Assembly (NCBI GenBank): GCA_017428945.1 | Contig: JAFRPW010000024.1 | Location: 62,001-126,000, forward strand | DNA length: 64,000 nucleotides | Direction of reading: 5' to 3' | DNA from: Bacteroidales bacterium | GTDB lineage: Bacteria; Bacteroidota; Bacteroidia; Bacteroidales; UBA932 | Part shown: piece after piece, positions 44,758-53,721 of the stretch | Position numbering within the stretch: the first letter of the stretch is position 1 | Layout: every line of letters starts with the position of its first letter | The notes under the pieces: model-generated | What the model was told of the DNA's origin: nothing | The model's database searches: none | Seen by the model: only the letters and a program-made list of their open reading frames with translations | Made by a program: the position numbers and the translations under genes

Positions 44758-44876
44758 TTCGGTTATCGGTTATCGGGGGGCGGCAAATACGGACAACGCA
44801 AAACGTACGGCAACCTATAACCGCTCAACGTTAAACAAGCGATAACCTATAACTATTAAACTTAAAACGCAAACAA
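44758..44876. repeat. Degenerate period-7 repeat region before rfbC
   Basis: Just after the epimerase stop, GGTTATC occurs twice in tandem (44761-44774), and from about 44812 the sequence continues in loose 7-base steps of the complementary type (AACCTAT, AACCGCT, CAACGTT, AAACAAG, CGATAAC, CTATAAC). The two halves can pair with each other. This is the only gap over 100 bp between genes in the 37-53 kb run. Confidence 0.5.
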
Positions 44877-45446
44877 ATGGCTTATAAAAAGATAGAAACA
44901 AAACTGCCTGGGGTGGTGATACTGGAACCCCAGTGCTTTGGAGATAGCAGAGGCTGGTTTATGGAGAGTTGGTCTCAGAAGAATATGGAAGAGGTGGGCA
45001 TTAACGTGAACTTTGTGCAGGATAACCAGAGTTTCACGGCCAAGAAGGGAACCATTCGCGGTATCCACTATCAGCAGAACCCGATGGCACAGGCCAAGTT
45101 GGTGCGTGTGGTTAGGGGCGCTGTTGTAGATATTGCGGTGGATATTCGTAAAGGATCACCTACATACGGACAGTGGACAGCGGTGGAACTGTCTGCGGAG
45201 AATAAGAAGCAGTTCTATATTCCGCAAGGATTCGGGCATGCATTTCTGACGCTGACGGACGATGTGGAGTTCTGCTACAAGTGTGACAACCTGTACAGCA
45301 AGGAGTGTGACAGGAATATCCGTTGGAACGACCCTGACATTAATGTGGATTGGAAGTCTTTGGGATTGGAAGGGGAGCCTATTTTGTCAGACAAGGATGC
45401 GAATGCTCCGTTGCTGAAAGACAGCGATTGTAATTTCAAGATATAG
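44877..45446 (+). CDS. rfbC: dTDP-4-dehydrorhamnose 3,5-epimerase
   Basis: 189 residues of the RmlC cupin family. GVVILEPQCFGDSRGWFMES, FVQDNQSFTAKKGTIRGIHY (with the catalytic His) and FYIPQGFGHAFLTLTDDVEF with YKCDNLY are diagnostic. Completes the dTDP-L-rhamnose pathway. It follows the only long gap in this part of the locus, so it may have its own promoter, though none is clear. Confidence 0.95.
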   Translation: MAYKKIETKLPGVVILEPQCFGDSRGWFMESWSQKNMEEVGINVNFVQDNQSFTAKKGTIRGIHYQQNPMAQAKLVRVVRGAVVDIAVDIRKGSPTYGQWTAVELSAENKKQFYIPQGFGHAFLTLTDDVEFCYKCDNLYSKECDRNIRWNDPDINVDWKSLGLEGEPILSDKDANAPLLKDSDCNFKI

Positions 45447-45456
45447 TACACAGGGA

Positions 45457-46452
45457 ATGGCAGACAAGAAACGAATCAACTGGCTTCTCATCCTGCAAGG
45501 ATGGGCCATGCTTTGGGTTGTCATTGGCCATGCTTTTTTAGGCGTGGCCGGTGAAGGTCCAGTATGGGAAAATGCGCTGTTTCATTTTGCCTATTCATTC
45601 CACATGCCATTGTTTATGCTGGTGTCAGGATGGCTTTTTTACCTGACGAGATTGAAGCATAACGAAGCATCTTGGGGGGGGCAAAAATGGACTTATTCTA
45701 GCATAATCAAGGATAAAACACTGCGATTGCTTCTGCCTGGATTAGTATTCAGTTTGTTGGCATTAGCCCTGAAACTTGCATTTCCGGGCGAGATGTCAAG
45801 ACAAGTTGGGATCAGCGTGCAGGAGCTCATTCATTCCTATGTATATCCCAATGACAATCCGATGCGGGAACTGTGGTTTATAGCAACACTGTTTTGGCTT
45901 TTCCTGTTGACACCTTTATGGAAAATTGTGCTGAAAAGAGAGTGGACGGTATGGGGTACAATGATAGTTTTGGCCGTATTGCATTTTTGGCATCCTGATA
46001 TAGAGTTGTTATGTTTAGGCAGAGTTTTCAACTATGGGATATGGTTCTATCTGGGTGTGGTAATCTCGAAGCAGGACTGGGTTGATAATTATTTGGTAAA
46101 GCAGCCGTGGTTGGTTCTGTTGAGCGGAATTGTAGCTTATGTGATAGGATATTTCACGATAGGTTTCGTGACTACATTAGGTGGGATTGTCCTTTCATTT
46201 GGGCTTGCTCTTTTGCTTGACAAATATCTTCCCAGAACATTTGCGACATTCCGTGATTATACGTATCAGATATTCCTGATGGGTATCTTTGCCCAAATGC
46301 TGGTGAAGATTGTGTATAGGCATATCAGTCTGCCCTATTTCCCGACATACCTTGTGTGCATTGCAGTTGGTTTGTATGTGCCAGTTGTCATATCAAAGAT
46401 TATAGAAAAGATAAACTGGAAGCCCTTGTCGCTTAGTGTCGGTCTTAAATAG
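45457..46452 (+). CDS. Membrane acyltransferase 3 family (fucose 4-O-acetyltransferase-like)
   Basis: 331 residues with about ten membrane helices. RINWLLILQGWAMLWVVIGH has the active-site histidine of the acyltransferase 3 family, followed by FAYSFHMPLFMLVSGWLFY. These enzymes O-acetylate extracellular glycans using cytoplasmic acetyl-CoA. A G-run of seven at 45675-45681 lies in the frame and could slip. The next gene encodes an SGNH hydrolase, a common partner. Confidence 0.87.
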   Translation: MADKKRINWLLILQGWAMLWVVIGHAFLGVAGEGPVWENALFHFAYSFHMPLFMLVSGWLFYLTRLKHNEASWGGQKWTYSSIIKDKTLRLLLPGLVFSLLALALKLAFPGEMSRQVGISVQELIHSYVYPNDNPMRELWFIATLFWLFLLTPLWKIVLKREWTVWGTMIVLAVLHFWHPDIELLCLGRVFNYGIWFYLGVVISKQDWVDNYLVKQPWLVLLSGIVAYVIGYFTIGFVTTLGGIVLSFGLALLLDKYLPRTFATFRDYTYQIFLMGIFAQMLVKIVYRHISLPYFPTYLVCIAVGLYVPVVISKIIEKINWKPLSLSVGLK

Positions 46453-46458
46453 CACAGG

Positions 46459-47817
46459 ATGAAAAGGTGGTTACCCATTTTGCTGATTCTTTTTGCTACT
46501 ACCCTCTCTTTAATAACTTGTAGCCTAAAGCATTATAAGACTGTCGGTGTTGAAGAGAAGGGTGTTGACAAAGAGTTGTCAAGTATCCCGTTGCTATCAG
46601 AATTGAATTATATATACGAGACTTATATTTCTGAGAATAGGAACTATACGACAAGGCTATATCTGAGTCATTTCCTTTCGAACGACTATAAGAATTCGGA
46701 TTTGTTTTTCGATAACCACCATCGTTCGATAGCACTTAAGCCCGAAACCGATAAAAAGACAGTTAAAGAGGTTAAGGCTAAGGTTATATCTGCTGGCTCA
46801 GGTTGTTCAACGATAGTAAGATTTATACGTCGCATCATCCCTGGTTATCTTTCCAAGAAAAAGAAACCACGAGTACTGGTTATTGGCGACTCTGTGACAA
46901 GTGGTTATGGATCAGAATCAAACAAATCGGAGAACTGGATGCCAAGTCAGTATTGGGCATACGCCAAGATGTTCTTCGAGTTGGAAAAGATTGACAATGG
47001 AAACAAAGCTGATGAGTATAATGCTCTGTTTATTGGCAGTTGGACTGACGGGAGTTTTACCATTCATCACAATGGTGTAGATCGTCGAGTAAAGGCAATG
47101 GCAGAAGGTTATGGAGGAGCTTCGTTAGAACAACTTTTTAAGCCTATCTTTGGGAATGCATACCTGCCAAACCGCTTTTATGATGAGACTAAGGGTACTT
47201 TCTCCATAAAGTCATATCTGTCAAAGTACAGGACAATGGATGATAATGGAGAAAGGTTGGTGTCATCAAAGATAAATCCGGCTGGCGAGTGTGTGAAAGG
47301 AACCGATGGAAAGGAGTATGTGATAGGCACGGAGATAACGTCTCAGGATAGACTTAGTAAGGTCGATGTATGTACACCATCGATTATTGTAATCAACCTT
47401 TGCCATAATACAACGCTGAAGAATTACCAAAAGAATATTGGGCCGGTGCTGAATACGATCAACAAAGAATTGCCGGATACTAAGGTCGTTCTAATGACAA
47501 TAGACGAGGCTGGTACATTATTCCCTACAGATTATCCAAATTATGCCGCAAGTCAAATCACATATACAGGTCTGCATGAAAAAAATGCTGCGATATATAA
47601 TTATCTGAAGGAGAAAGTTGAAAATGAGAGTAAGGGTGTATATGTGTTTGCCTCTCAGTTTGTGATGCCAACTATGGAGAGCGTTCCGTCGATCGAGAAG
47701 GAAGGGAAATATGGGAAGGACTCTTCGGTTATCGCCCCTAACTATCATCCAAATAATAAGGCACACGAGGTTTGGGGGTATGCATTATATTCTTTGATTA
47801 AGTGGATTATTTCGTGA
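46459..47817 (+). CDS. SGNH/GDSL hydrolase-type lipoprotein
   Basis: 452 residues. The N-terminus MKRWLPILLILFATTLSLIT then Cys resembles a lipoprotein signal (LITC lipobox at about residue 22). Around residue 140, VLVIGDSVTSGYGSES is the GDS block I; VIVINLCHNTT carries the block III Asn; and NYHPNNKAHEVWG near the C-terminus supplies the catalytic His. It probably transfers or removes acetyl groups on the exported polysaccharide, working with the acyltransferase before it. Confidence 0.82.
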   Translation: MKRWLPILLILFATTLSLITCSLKHYKTVGVEEKGVDKELSSIPLLSELNYIYETYISENRNYTTRLYLSHFLSNDYKNSDLFFDNHHRSIALKPETDKKTVKEVKAKVISAGSGCSTIVRFIRRIIPGYLSKKKKPRVLVIGDSVTSGYGSESNKSENWMPSQYWAYAKMFFELEKIDNGNKADEYNALFIGSWTDGSFTIHHNGVDRRVKAMAEGYGGASLEQLFKPIFGNAYLPNRFYDETKGTFSIKSYLSKYRTMDDNGERLVSSKINPAGECVKGTDGKEYVIGTEITSQDRLSKVDVCTPSIIVINLCHNTTLKNYQKNIGPVLNTINKELPDTKVVLMTIDEAGTLFPTDYPNYAASQITYTGLHEKNAAIYNYLKEKVENESKGVYVFASQFVMPTMESVPSIEKEGKYGKDSSVIAPNYHPNNKAHEVWGYALYSLIKWIIS

Positions 47818-47845
47818 AGATAAATTTAATTTATACTGTAAATAA

Positions 47846-48871
47846 ATGGAAAAAGTACGAGTAGGAATCATCGGTTTTGGCCGTATGGGTCTGACCCACT
47901 ACAGCATCATCAACACGCATCCGGCAGTGGAAATGACGGCCATCGCTGATACGTCGAGCACTATGCTCAACATGATTAAGAAGTATCTGCCGGCAGTGAA
48001 AATGTTTGAGGACTACAAAGACCTTCTGAACAGTGGTCTTGTGGATGCAGTAATCATCTGTACTCCGTCAATTCTTCACTATGATGCTTGCAAGCTGGCT
48101 GGTGAGAACGGAATAGCTGTATTCTGCGAAAAACCGTTTACTACATCCCCTGCTCAAGCTCTGGAACTGGCAGACCTGTTTGAAGGCAAGGGCTTGGTGA
48201 ATCAGGTGGGTTATGTTTACCGATTTGATGTAGTGTTCAACAAGGTGAAGGAGTACCTCCAGGCTGGCTTGATTGGTGACATTTGCCATGTAAATGCCCA
48301 GTTCCTGAGTGCTACTATCAGCAGTGCTAAACCGGCCAAGGGCTGGCGTGCAAAACGCGAGAACGGTGGTGGCGCCACTTATGAGATGGGTAGCCACGTG
48401 TTTGACCTGATGAACTTCTTCCTTGGTAAACAGACCAAGGTATATGGTTCTCTGCTGAATAAGGTATATTCTGACAGTGTTGAGGATGTTTGCTCTGTGG
48501 ATGTACAGTACAATAACACCACCTCTTGCTCAATGCATGTTAACTGGAGCGACTATACTTATCGCAAACCCATGCTGAAACTGGATTTCCACGGCACTAA
48601 AGGTAAGATTCAGGCAGACCTCTATGGTTTGAAGGTGTTCCTTCGTGAGGAGAACAAGCAGTTTAACTTGCCGGAGGGATGGACATCTACTCCTATGAAT
48701 ATGCTGCCAGATCCGTGTCCTTATTATGTTCGTGGCACCAGCTTCACCAACCAGCTCTATGCTTTTGCAGATGCCGTGTTGGAAAACAAGAAATCAACGG
48801 GATGTTCATTCCGTGAGGCCGCAGAGACCCAGGAACTGATTCATACCATTTTTGAGAACAACGAAAAATAA
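47846..48871 (+). CDS. Gfo/Idh/MocA family oxidoreductase
   Basis: 341 residues. VGIIGFGRMGLTHYSIINT is the NAD(P) Rossmann start; FCEKPFTTSPAQALELAD holds the EKP motif of the family; NGGGATYEMGSHVFDLMNFF holds the catalytic His region. These enzymes oxidise or reduce sugar nucleotides, often at C3. It is coupled with the unknown gene that follows by eight bases. Confidence 0.9.
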   Translation: MEKVRVGIIGFGRMGLTHYSIINTHPAVEMTAIADTSSTMLNMIKKYLPAVKMFEDYKDLLNSGLVDAVIICTPSILHYDACKLAGENGIAVFCEKPFTTSPAQALELADLFEGKGLVNQVGYVYRFDVVFNKVKEYLQAGLIGDICHVNAQFLSATISSAKPAKGWRAKRENGGGATYEMGSHVFDLMNFFLGKQTKVYGSLLNKVYSDSVEDVCSVDVQYNNTTSCSMHVNWSDYTYRKPMLKLDFHGTKGKIQADLYGLKVFLREENKQFNLPEGWTSTPMNMLPDPCPYYVRGTSFTNQLYAFADAVLENKKSTGCSFREAAETQELIHTIFENNEK

Positions 48872-48878
48872 TGCAGCC

Positions 48879-49757
48879 ATGGAGAAGATAGATAAGATAG
48901 TTTTTGGTGACAATCAGTTTTTTGGAATCAATCACCGTTCTCAGGAGAAGGCAGAGGAAATGTTGAAGCGCTTCAGTGATATTCATAATATCCTGAAGGT
49001 TTATGACGATGCATTTGACTGCGGAGTAAAGGCTGTGATGCTGAATAGCAATGACCGAGCAGAGGAGATATGCCAGTATTTCCGTGACCATAAGTCACAG
49101 TATGGAGACTTGGTTTGGTACCCCTCGGTACCTTATCCGCACAAGTACGCCAATATGGTGAATGAGTTGGGTATTTTCCCTGCCATCAGCGAGGTCTTGT
49201 TTAAGGGCAACTCGGCCGGTGGTGTGCTTAGCATGATTGGTAAAGGCGCAAGTGCTGTGCTGACCAAGGATGCTATGAAGATGATGGAAATGCTTTTGGA
49301 TGTAGAGTTTAAAATCTTCAGGGGACTGAATGTAAATACCTTCTTCCTGCTCAATCCTATTACCGACTTGATTCTGGGATACAACGTAAAAGAAGTGTTT
49401 GAGCATTATTGTGAATATGTTCGTAAGAAGTATAAATGCAATCCTGGTTTGATTACGTTGAACTTACCTTACTTGAAGAGTAAACTGGAGGAATGGGGTA
49501 TTGATGATGTTGTGATTTGTTCATCTATCAATGCAGCAGGTTTTAATATGCATCCTTCAATGGAGGCATATGAGAAGTGCATTACGGAGAACGATCCCAA
49601 CAAGTATCAATTGATGGCTATGAATGTGCTGGCATCTGGTTCTATTTCTGTTCAGGAGTCATTTGATTACATCAATAACTTGAATCTCCAGAGCGTTACA
49701 TTTGGTGCATCATCAAAAGGACACATACAGAGTTCGTTTGATGCTATTAAGATTTGA
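48879..49757 (+). CDS. Conserved unknown protein of polysaccharide loci
   Basis: 292 residues, starting MEKIDKIVFGDNQFFGINHR. The pattern of alternating beta strands and helices and the end GASSKGHIQSSFDAIKI suggest a TIM barrel, distantly like aldo-keto reductases or aldolases, but I recognise no catalytic set. It lies between a Gfo/Idh/MocA oxidoreductase and an epimerase, so it probably acts on the same sugar nucleotide. The ATG at 48879 is preferred to the out-of-frame one at 48871. Confidence 0.65.
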   Translation: MEKIDKIVFGDNQFFGINHRSQEKAEEMLKRFSDIHNILKVYDDAFDCGVKAVMLNSNDRAEEICQYFRDHKSQYGDLVWYPSVPYPHKYANMVNELGIFPAISEVLFKGNSAGGVLSMIGKGASAVLTKDAMKMMEMLLDVEFKIFRGLNVNTFFLLNPITDLILGYNVKEVFEHYCEYVRKKYKCNPGLITLNLPYLKSKLEEWGIDDVVICSSINAAGFNMHPSMEAYEKCITENDPNKYQLMAMNVLASGSISVQESFDYINNLNLQSVTFGASSKGHIQSSFDAIKI

Positions 49758-49763
49758 TTTAAT

Positions 49764-50711
49764 ATGAAGATACTTATAACAGGTATTCACGGCTTTGTCG
49801 GCTCTAATCTGGTAAGATATTTGGCTCCACAAAATGAGATATATGGGCTAGATATCATCGCACCTGAAAAGGAAGGTGTTGTCAAGACATACTCTTGGAA
49901 TGATCTGGATACAAGCGTGGTTCCAGATGTAGATGCTATCATTCACTTGGCGGGTAAAGCGCATGACACTAAGAATAAAACTTTGTCTGATGTTTACTTT
50001 AAGGTAAACAGGGACTTAACTATTAAGGTTTTTGATTACTTCTGTAAGCACCCACTCTCCAAGAAGTTTATTTTTTTCAGCACAGCTAAAGCTGCTGCTG
50101 ACAAGGTCAATGGAATATTGACAGAGGACGTTACACCTGCACCTGTTGGACCGTATGGAGAGAGCAAAATTGCGGCCGAACAGTATATTCTTAACTCTTT
50201 GAAAAATAGGCCCGATTGTTTCGTTGATAAGCAAGTATATATCTTTCGCCCATGCATGATTCATGGCCCAGGTAATAAGGGAAACTTGAATCTGCTGTAC
50301 AAAGTGGTTCGTAAGGGTATTCCATGGCCGTTAGGGGCATTTGAGAACAGAAGGACATTTACGAGCATTGAGAACATTTGCTTTGCTGTGAATGGCGTAC
50401 TGACAAAGGATGTTCCTTCTGGTATCTACAATATGGGTGATGATGAAGCTCTTTCTACCAATGAACTGATTGAGGAAATCTGCAAGAGTCTTGGTAAGAA
50501 AGCCCATATCTGGAAACTCCCCAAGGGACTGATGAATGGTGTGGCCAAGGTGGGTGGATGGTTGCACCTGCCGCTGAATCCGGAACGGTTGCGTAAACTC
50601 ACGGAGAGCTACATATCATCGAACGCCAAAATTAAGAAGGCTCTTGGTGTGGAGAAGATGCCTGTGGATGCAAGACAGGGATTGAAGGTTACTTTAGATA
50701 GTTTTAAATAA
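49764..50711 (+). CDS. NAD-dependent epimerase/dehydratase, partner of WecA-like transferase
   Basis: 315 residues. ILITGIHGFVGSNLVRYL, IIHLAGKAHDTKN, STAKAAADKV and PYGESKIAAEQYI (Tyr-x3-Lys) define the SDR family; RPCMIHGPGNKGNLNLLY and FTSIENICFAV are typical of the 4-epimerase/reductase group encoded just before WecA/WbpL-type initiating transferases. It probably makes the UDP-sugar that the next enzyme loads on the lipid. A truncated second copy lies at 55.8-56.3 kb. The stop overlaps the next start by one base. Confidence 0.87.
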   Translation: MKILITGIHGFVGSNLVRYLAPQNEIYGLDIIAPEKEGVVKTYSWNDLDTSVVPDVDAIIHLAGKAHDTKNKTLSDVYFKVNRDLTIKVFDYFCKHPLSKKFIFFSTAKAAADKVNGILTEDVTPAPVGPYGESKIAAEQYILNSLKNRPDCFVDKQVYIFRPCMIHGPGNKGNLNLLYKVVRKGIPWPLGAFENRRTFTSIENICFAVNGVLTKDVPSGIYNMGDDEALSTNELIEEICKSLGKKAHIWKLPKGLMNGVAKVGGWLHLPLNPERLRKLTESYISSNAKIKKALGVEKMPVDARQGLKVTLDSFK

Positions 50712-51718
50712 TGTGGGGATATATAAGTATTGCAGTCATATTGCTGGTTGCTGAGCTGGTCTATTTTAAGATAGCAGACCATTTTAACATAGTTGACAAA
50801 CCCAACGAGCGGTCATCGCACTCGCGTATTGTTTTGCGTGGTGGGGGCGTGATTTTTACGCTCTCCATTATTGCTTGGGCTGTGATGATGTTGGTGCAGG
50901 GGAATGATATTACCGGCTATATCCCATTCCTGATTGGGCTGCTGATGGTGGCAGGAATCAGCTTTGTGGATGATATTCATTCATTGCCGGATTCACTGCG
51001 TATGGCAGTGCAGATTGTGGCATTCTTGCTGATGTTCTGGAGCCTTGGCATGATGCAGTGGAGTATGTGGTGGGTGATCCCTATTGCACTGTTCTTCTGT
51101 GTGGGGGCAACGAATATCATCAATTTTATGGATGGTATCAATGGCATCACCGCCGGATATGGTCTGGCAATGCTTATCCCTATCTTACTGCTGAATATCA
51201 ATATGGAGTTTATGGAGCAATCCTACTTGATTGTTGCCATTATTGGTATTCTGGTATTCAGCTATTTTAATATGCGCCCCAAAGGTAAGGCAAAGTGTTT
51301 TGCCGGTGATGTGGGTAGCATAGCGATTGCTTTTATCATCCTGTTTGCTCTGGGTAAACTGATGCTGGCTACGGGTGACGTGACCTATATTGTGTTTTTC
51401 CTTTGGTATGGCGTTGATGGTGCTATGACCATTTTCCACCGCATTATGCTGCACGAGAACCTGGGGCAGGCACACCGTAAGCACGCATTCCAGCTGATGA
51501 GTAATGAACTGAAGATGGGGCATGTGACAGTCACGATGATTTACGCCATTGGACAGTTGGCGGTATCACTGGGATTTATCTATCTGTGCCCTGATACTGT
51601 GCTGGCGCACTGGATCTATTTGGTGGCGGCAGGATTGGTTCTGGCTGGGGCGTATGTGGTGTTTATGAAGAAGTATTATCATTTGCATGAGGAATATTTA
51701 GCAAGTTTGAAGAAATGA
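50711..51718 (+). CDS. Undecaprenyl-phosphate glycosyl-1-phosphate transferase, WecA/MraY family
   Basis: 335 residues, about 11 membrane helices. DKPNERSSHSRIVLRGGGVI, GATNIINFMDGINGITAGYG and CFAGDVGSIAIAF match the conserved cytoplasmic loops of the family (substrate and Mg sites), with HRKHAFQLM late in the protein. It starts the lipid-linked repeat unit by moving a HexNAc-1-phosphate to undecaprenyl phosphate. A paralogue is at 60506. Confidence 0.92.
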   Translation: MWGYISIAVILLVAELVYFKIADHFNIVDKPNERSSHSRIVLRGGGVIFTLSIIAWAVMMLVQGNDITGYIPFLIGLLMVAGISFVDDIHSLPDSLRMAVQIVAFLLMFWSLGMMQWSMWWVIPIALFFCVGATNIINFMDGINGITAGYGLAMLIPILLLNINMEFMEQSYLIVAIIGILVFSYFNMRPKGKAKCFAGDVGSIAIAFIILFALGKLMLATGDVTYIVFFLWYGVDGAMTIFHRIMLHENLGQAHRKHAFQLMSNELKMGHVTVTMIYAIGQLAVSLGFIYLCPDTVLAHWIYLVAAGLVLAGAYVVFMKKYYHLHEEYLASLKK

Positions 51719-52110
51719 AGATAACACAAGCATTGCTGGATAAACTTACAGCAGAAGCAAAGGCTTCGCCACGATTGAGGATGAACTTGGATTTGAGGAA
51801 TTCATCGGAAGACCAAAGCCAACGGATGCTGAATGCCATTGAACCAGGCTCAATAGTCCCCATACACAGGCATCAGAAGACATCTGAAACAGTGGTTTGC
51901 CTGAGAGGGCGGCTGGTTTGGGAGTATTATGATGAACTGGAAAGGACATGCACGGAGAGAATTGAACTGAGCCCGGGCGGTCCGGTGGTGGCACTGAATG
52001 TGCCGTGCGGACAGTGGCATACGGTGAAGGCGTTGGAATCCGGTTCTGTGATCCTGGAAGTGAAGGATGGACCGTATGAGCCCCAAAGCCCTGCTGATAT
52101 ACTGGGATGA
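51715..52110 (+). CDS. WbuC-type cupin metalloprotein
   Basis: 131 residues. PRLRMNLDLRNSSEDQSQRM and NAIEPGSIVPIHRHQKTSET with CGQWHTVKALESGSVILEVK give the cupin metal ligands (HRH and H). WbuC-family proteins are frequent in O-antigen loci with unknown function. Overlaps both neighbours by four bases (ATGA). A second complete copy lies at 61546 and a decayed one ends at 62354. Confidence 0.85.
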   Translation: MKITQALLDKLTAEAKASPRLRMNLDLRNSSEDQSQRMLNAIEPGSIVPIHRHQKTSETVVCLRGRLVWEYYDELERTCTERIELSPGGPVVALNVPCGQWHTVKALESGSVILEVKDGPYEPQSPADILG

Positions 52111-53225
52111 AGAGTCTTAACAACAACCAACAGGCATTCTTTGAGTTGTTGAGAGCCGGTCTTTGGAATGAGGAGGCACGGCTCTCGAAGTTTGGTGCCA
52201 TCAACCTGAAGGAGATCTGCCGGATTGCGGAAGAGCAATCTGTGGTGGGGCTTGTGGCTGCCGGACTTGAGCACGTGACGGACGTGAAGCTTCCGAAAGA
52301 AGAGGTGCTCCTGGTTGTGGGGCAGACGCTTCAGCTGGAGCAGCGGAACAAGGCCATGAATGCGTTTGTAGCTAAGTTGATAGGGCGCCTGAGGGATGCT
52401 GGTATATATGCATTGCTGGTGAAAGGGCAGGGGATTGCCCAGTGCTATGAAAAGCCGCTATGGAGAGCTTGCGGGGATGTGGACTTGCTGCTGAATGCGG
52501 ATGACTATGAAAAGGCGAAGAAGTTGCTGTTGCCGCTGGCTACGGAGGTGGAGACTGAGTATACGCATTTTAAGCATGTGGGAATGACCATAGATGGCTG
52601 GGTGGTGGAACTGCATGGGACGCTGCACAGCAGGTTATCGAAGCGGGTGGATAGGCAGATAGATGCGGTACAGGAGGATACGTTTAAGTTAGGGAATGTA
52701 CGGTCATGGGAAAATGGCGGGGTGACTGTGTTTTTGCCTGCCGTGGACAATGACGTGATTTTTGTGTTTACACATATATTGCACCATTTCTTCTTTGAGG
52801 GGATAGGGCTGCGGCAGATCTGCGACTGGTGCCGGTTGCTGTGGACGTATAGGTATGTGATTGATGTGGCAGGTTTGGCGTTACGCCTGGATGAAATGGG
52901 CATTATGAGCGAATGGAAGGCTTTTGCGACTTACGCTGTTGAGTATCTGGGGATGCCTGCGGAGGCGATGCCGCTGTATTCTGATGATGCTAAGTGGTCG
53001 CGGAAGGCTGTCAGGATAAATGCTTTTGTGCTGGAAGTGGGGAACTTTGGGCATAAGCAGCGGAGAGACTATGGCGGGATGAGCTATTTGAGGCGTAAGT
53101 TTGTCTCATTCTGGGGACGGTTGAGTGACATGCTACGGCACTTTAGTATATTCCCGCTGGATTCTATCCGGTTCTTTGGTGGCGTATTGCGGAGTGGACT
53201 GCATGCTGCGGTACGTGGTGAATAA
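52107..53225 (+). CDS. Nucleotidyltransferase-fold family protein (PF14907-like)
   Basis: 372 residues. ALLVKGQGIAQCYEKPLWRA followed by GDVDLLLNADDYEKAKKLL carries the DxD of the uncharacterised nucleotidyltransferase family; VVELHGTLHSRL and NDVIFVFTHILHHFFFEGIG follow. These proteins end many Bacteroidota polysaccharide loci; their substrate is not known. Confidence 0.78.
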   Translation: MKSLNNNQQAFFELLRAGLWNEEARLSKFGAINLKEICRIAEEQSVVGLVAAGLEHVTDVKLPKEEVLLVVGQTLQLEQRNKAMNAFVAKLIGRLRDAGIYALLVKGQGIAQCYEKPLWRACGDVDLLLNADDYEKAKKLLLPLATEVETEYTHFKHVGMTIDGWVVELHGTLHSRLSKRVDRQIDAVQEDTFKLGNVRSWENGGVTVFLPAVDNDVIFVFTHILHHFFFEGIGLRQICDWCRLLWTYRYVIDVAGLALRLDEMGIMSEWKAFATYAVEYLGMPAEAMPLYSDDAKWSRKAVRINAFVLEVGNFGHKQRRDYGGMSYLRRKFVSFWGRLSDMLRHFSIFPLDSIRFFGGVLRSGLHAAVRGE

Positions 53226-53238
53226 ATGTTTTGATATT

Positions 53239-53412
53239 ATGGATGCTGGTTTGATTAGTCGGTTACGGGAGTTTTTGGAAAGTGAGGCCCGGAGTTGCTC
53301 TATGGACTTTGGGTGCGTGACTCCGGAGTATGTTTATAGGATGTGGGGAGGAACTATTGCCTTAAATGAAATTGAAATCGCATTATCAGAAATAAAAAAC
53401 GAAGCCACATAA
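53239..53412 (+). CDS. Small conserved protein, 57 residues
   Basis: Starts MDAGLISRLREFLESEARSC and contains SMDFGCVTPEYVYRMWGG. A paralogue with the same core (SMDFGCITPEYVYRMWGG) lies at 56368-56544, so the frame is under selection. No known family. Each copy follows or lies near a duplicated end-of-locus module. The ATG at 53239 aligns with the paralogue; longer forms would extend into the preceding gene. Confidence 0.65.
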   Translation: MDAGLISRLREFLESEARSCSMDFGCVTPEYVYRMWGGTIALNEIEIALSEIKNEAT

Positions 53413-53414
53413 AA

Positions 53415-53447
53415 ATAGAGGCCCCCATAAGTGATGGAATCCTCTAT
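53415..53447 (+). terminator. Possible terminator hairpin at the end of the polysaccharide operon
   Basis: ATAGAGG (53415-53421) pairs with CCTCTAT (53441-53447), three bases after the stop of the 57-residue gene. A T-run does not follow, so it may act with help or mark a decayed terminator. Two GTTCAA heptamers (53448-53461) follow directly. Confidence 0.4.
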
Positions 53448-53565
53448 GGTTCAATGTTCAACGGTCTTGCGACCAGTTCAAAGTTTCACGGATAATCTCT
53501 CAACTCTCTGCGCAGCACGTTCATGGCATCGCTGGGGCAGGGTTTACGATTAATGATAGAGAGGA

Positions 53566-53721
53566 ATGATTACCATACAGAACTTATACAACATAGTTGG
53601 GAATAAGATTGCTAATGAGGCGCAGAAGGCTCTCATTAGGAATAACTTCCCTCCTCAAATAGCAGAGCAGATGTGTAATGCCATCGACGGGCAGGAGAGA
53701 GCTGAACACTTTCAACGTTAG
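53566..53721 (+). CDS. Possible 51-residue protein
   Basis: Starts MITIQNLYNIVGNKIANEAQ and ends ERAEHFQR. Amphipathic helices and normal composition; AGAGAGGA lies just before the ATG. Its stop overlaps the stop of the convergent smalltalk remnant. No family recognised, may be a fragment. Confidence 0.35.
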   Translation: MITIQNLYNIVGNKIANEAQKALIRNNFPPQIAEQMCNAIDGQERAEHFQR

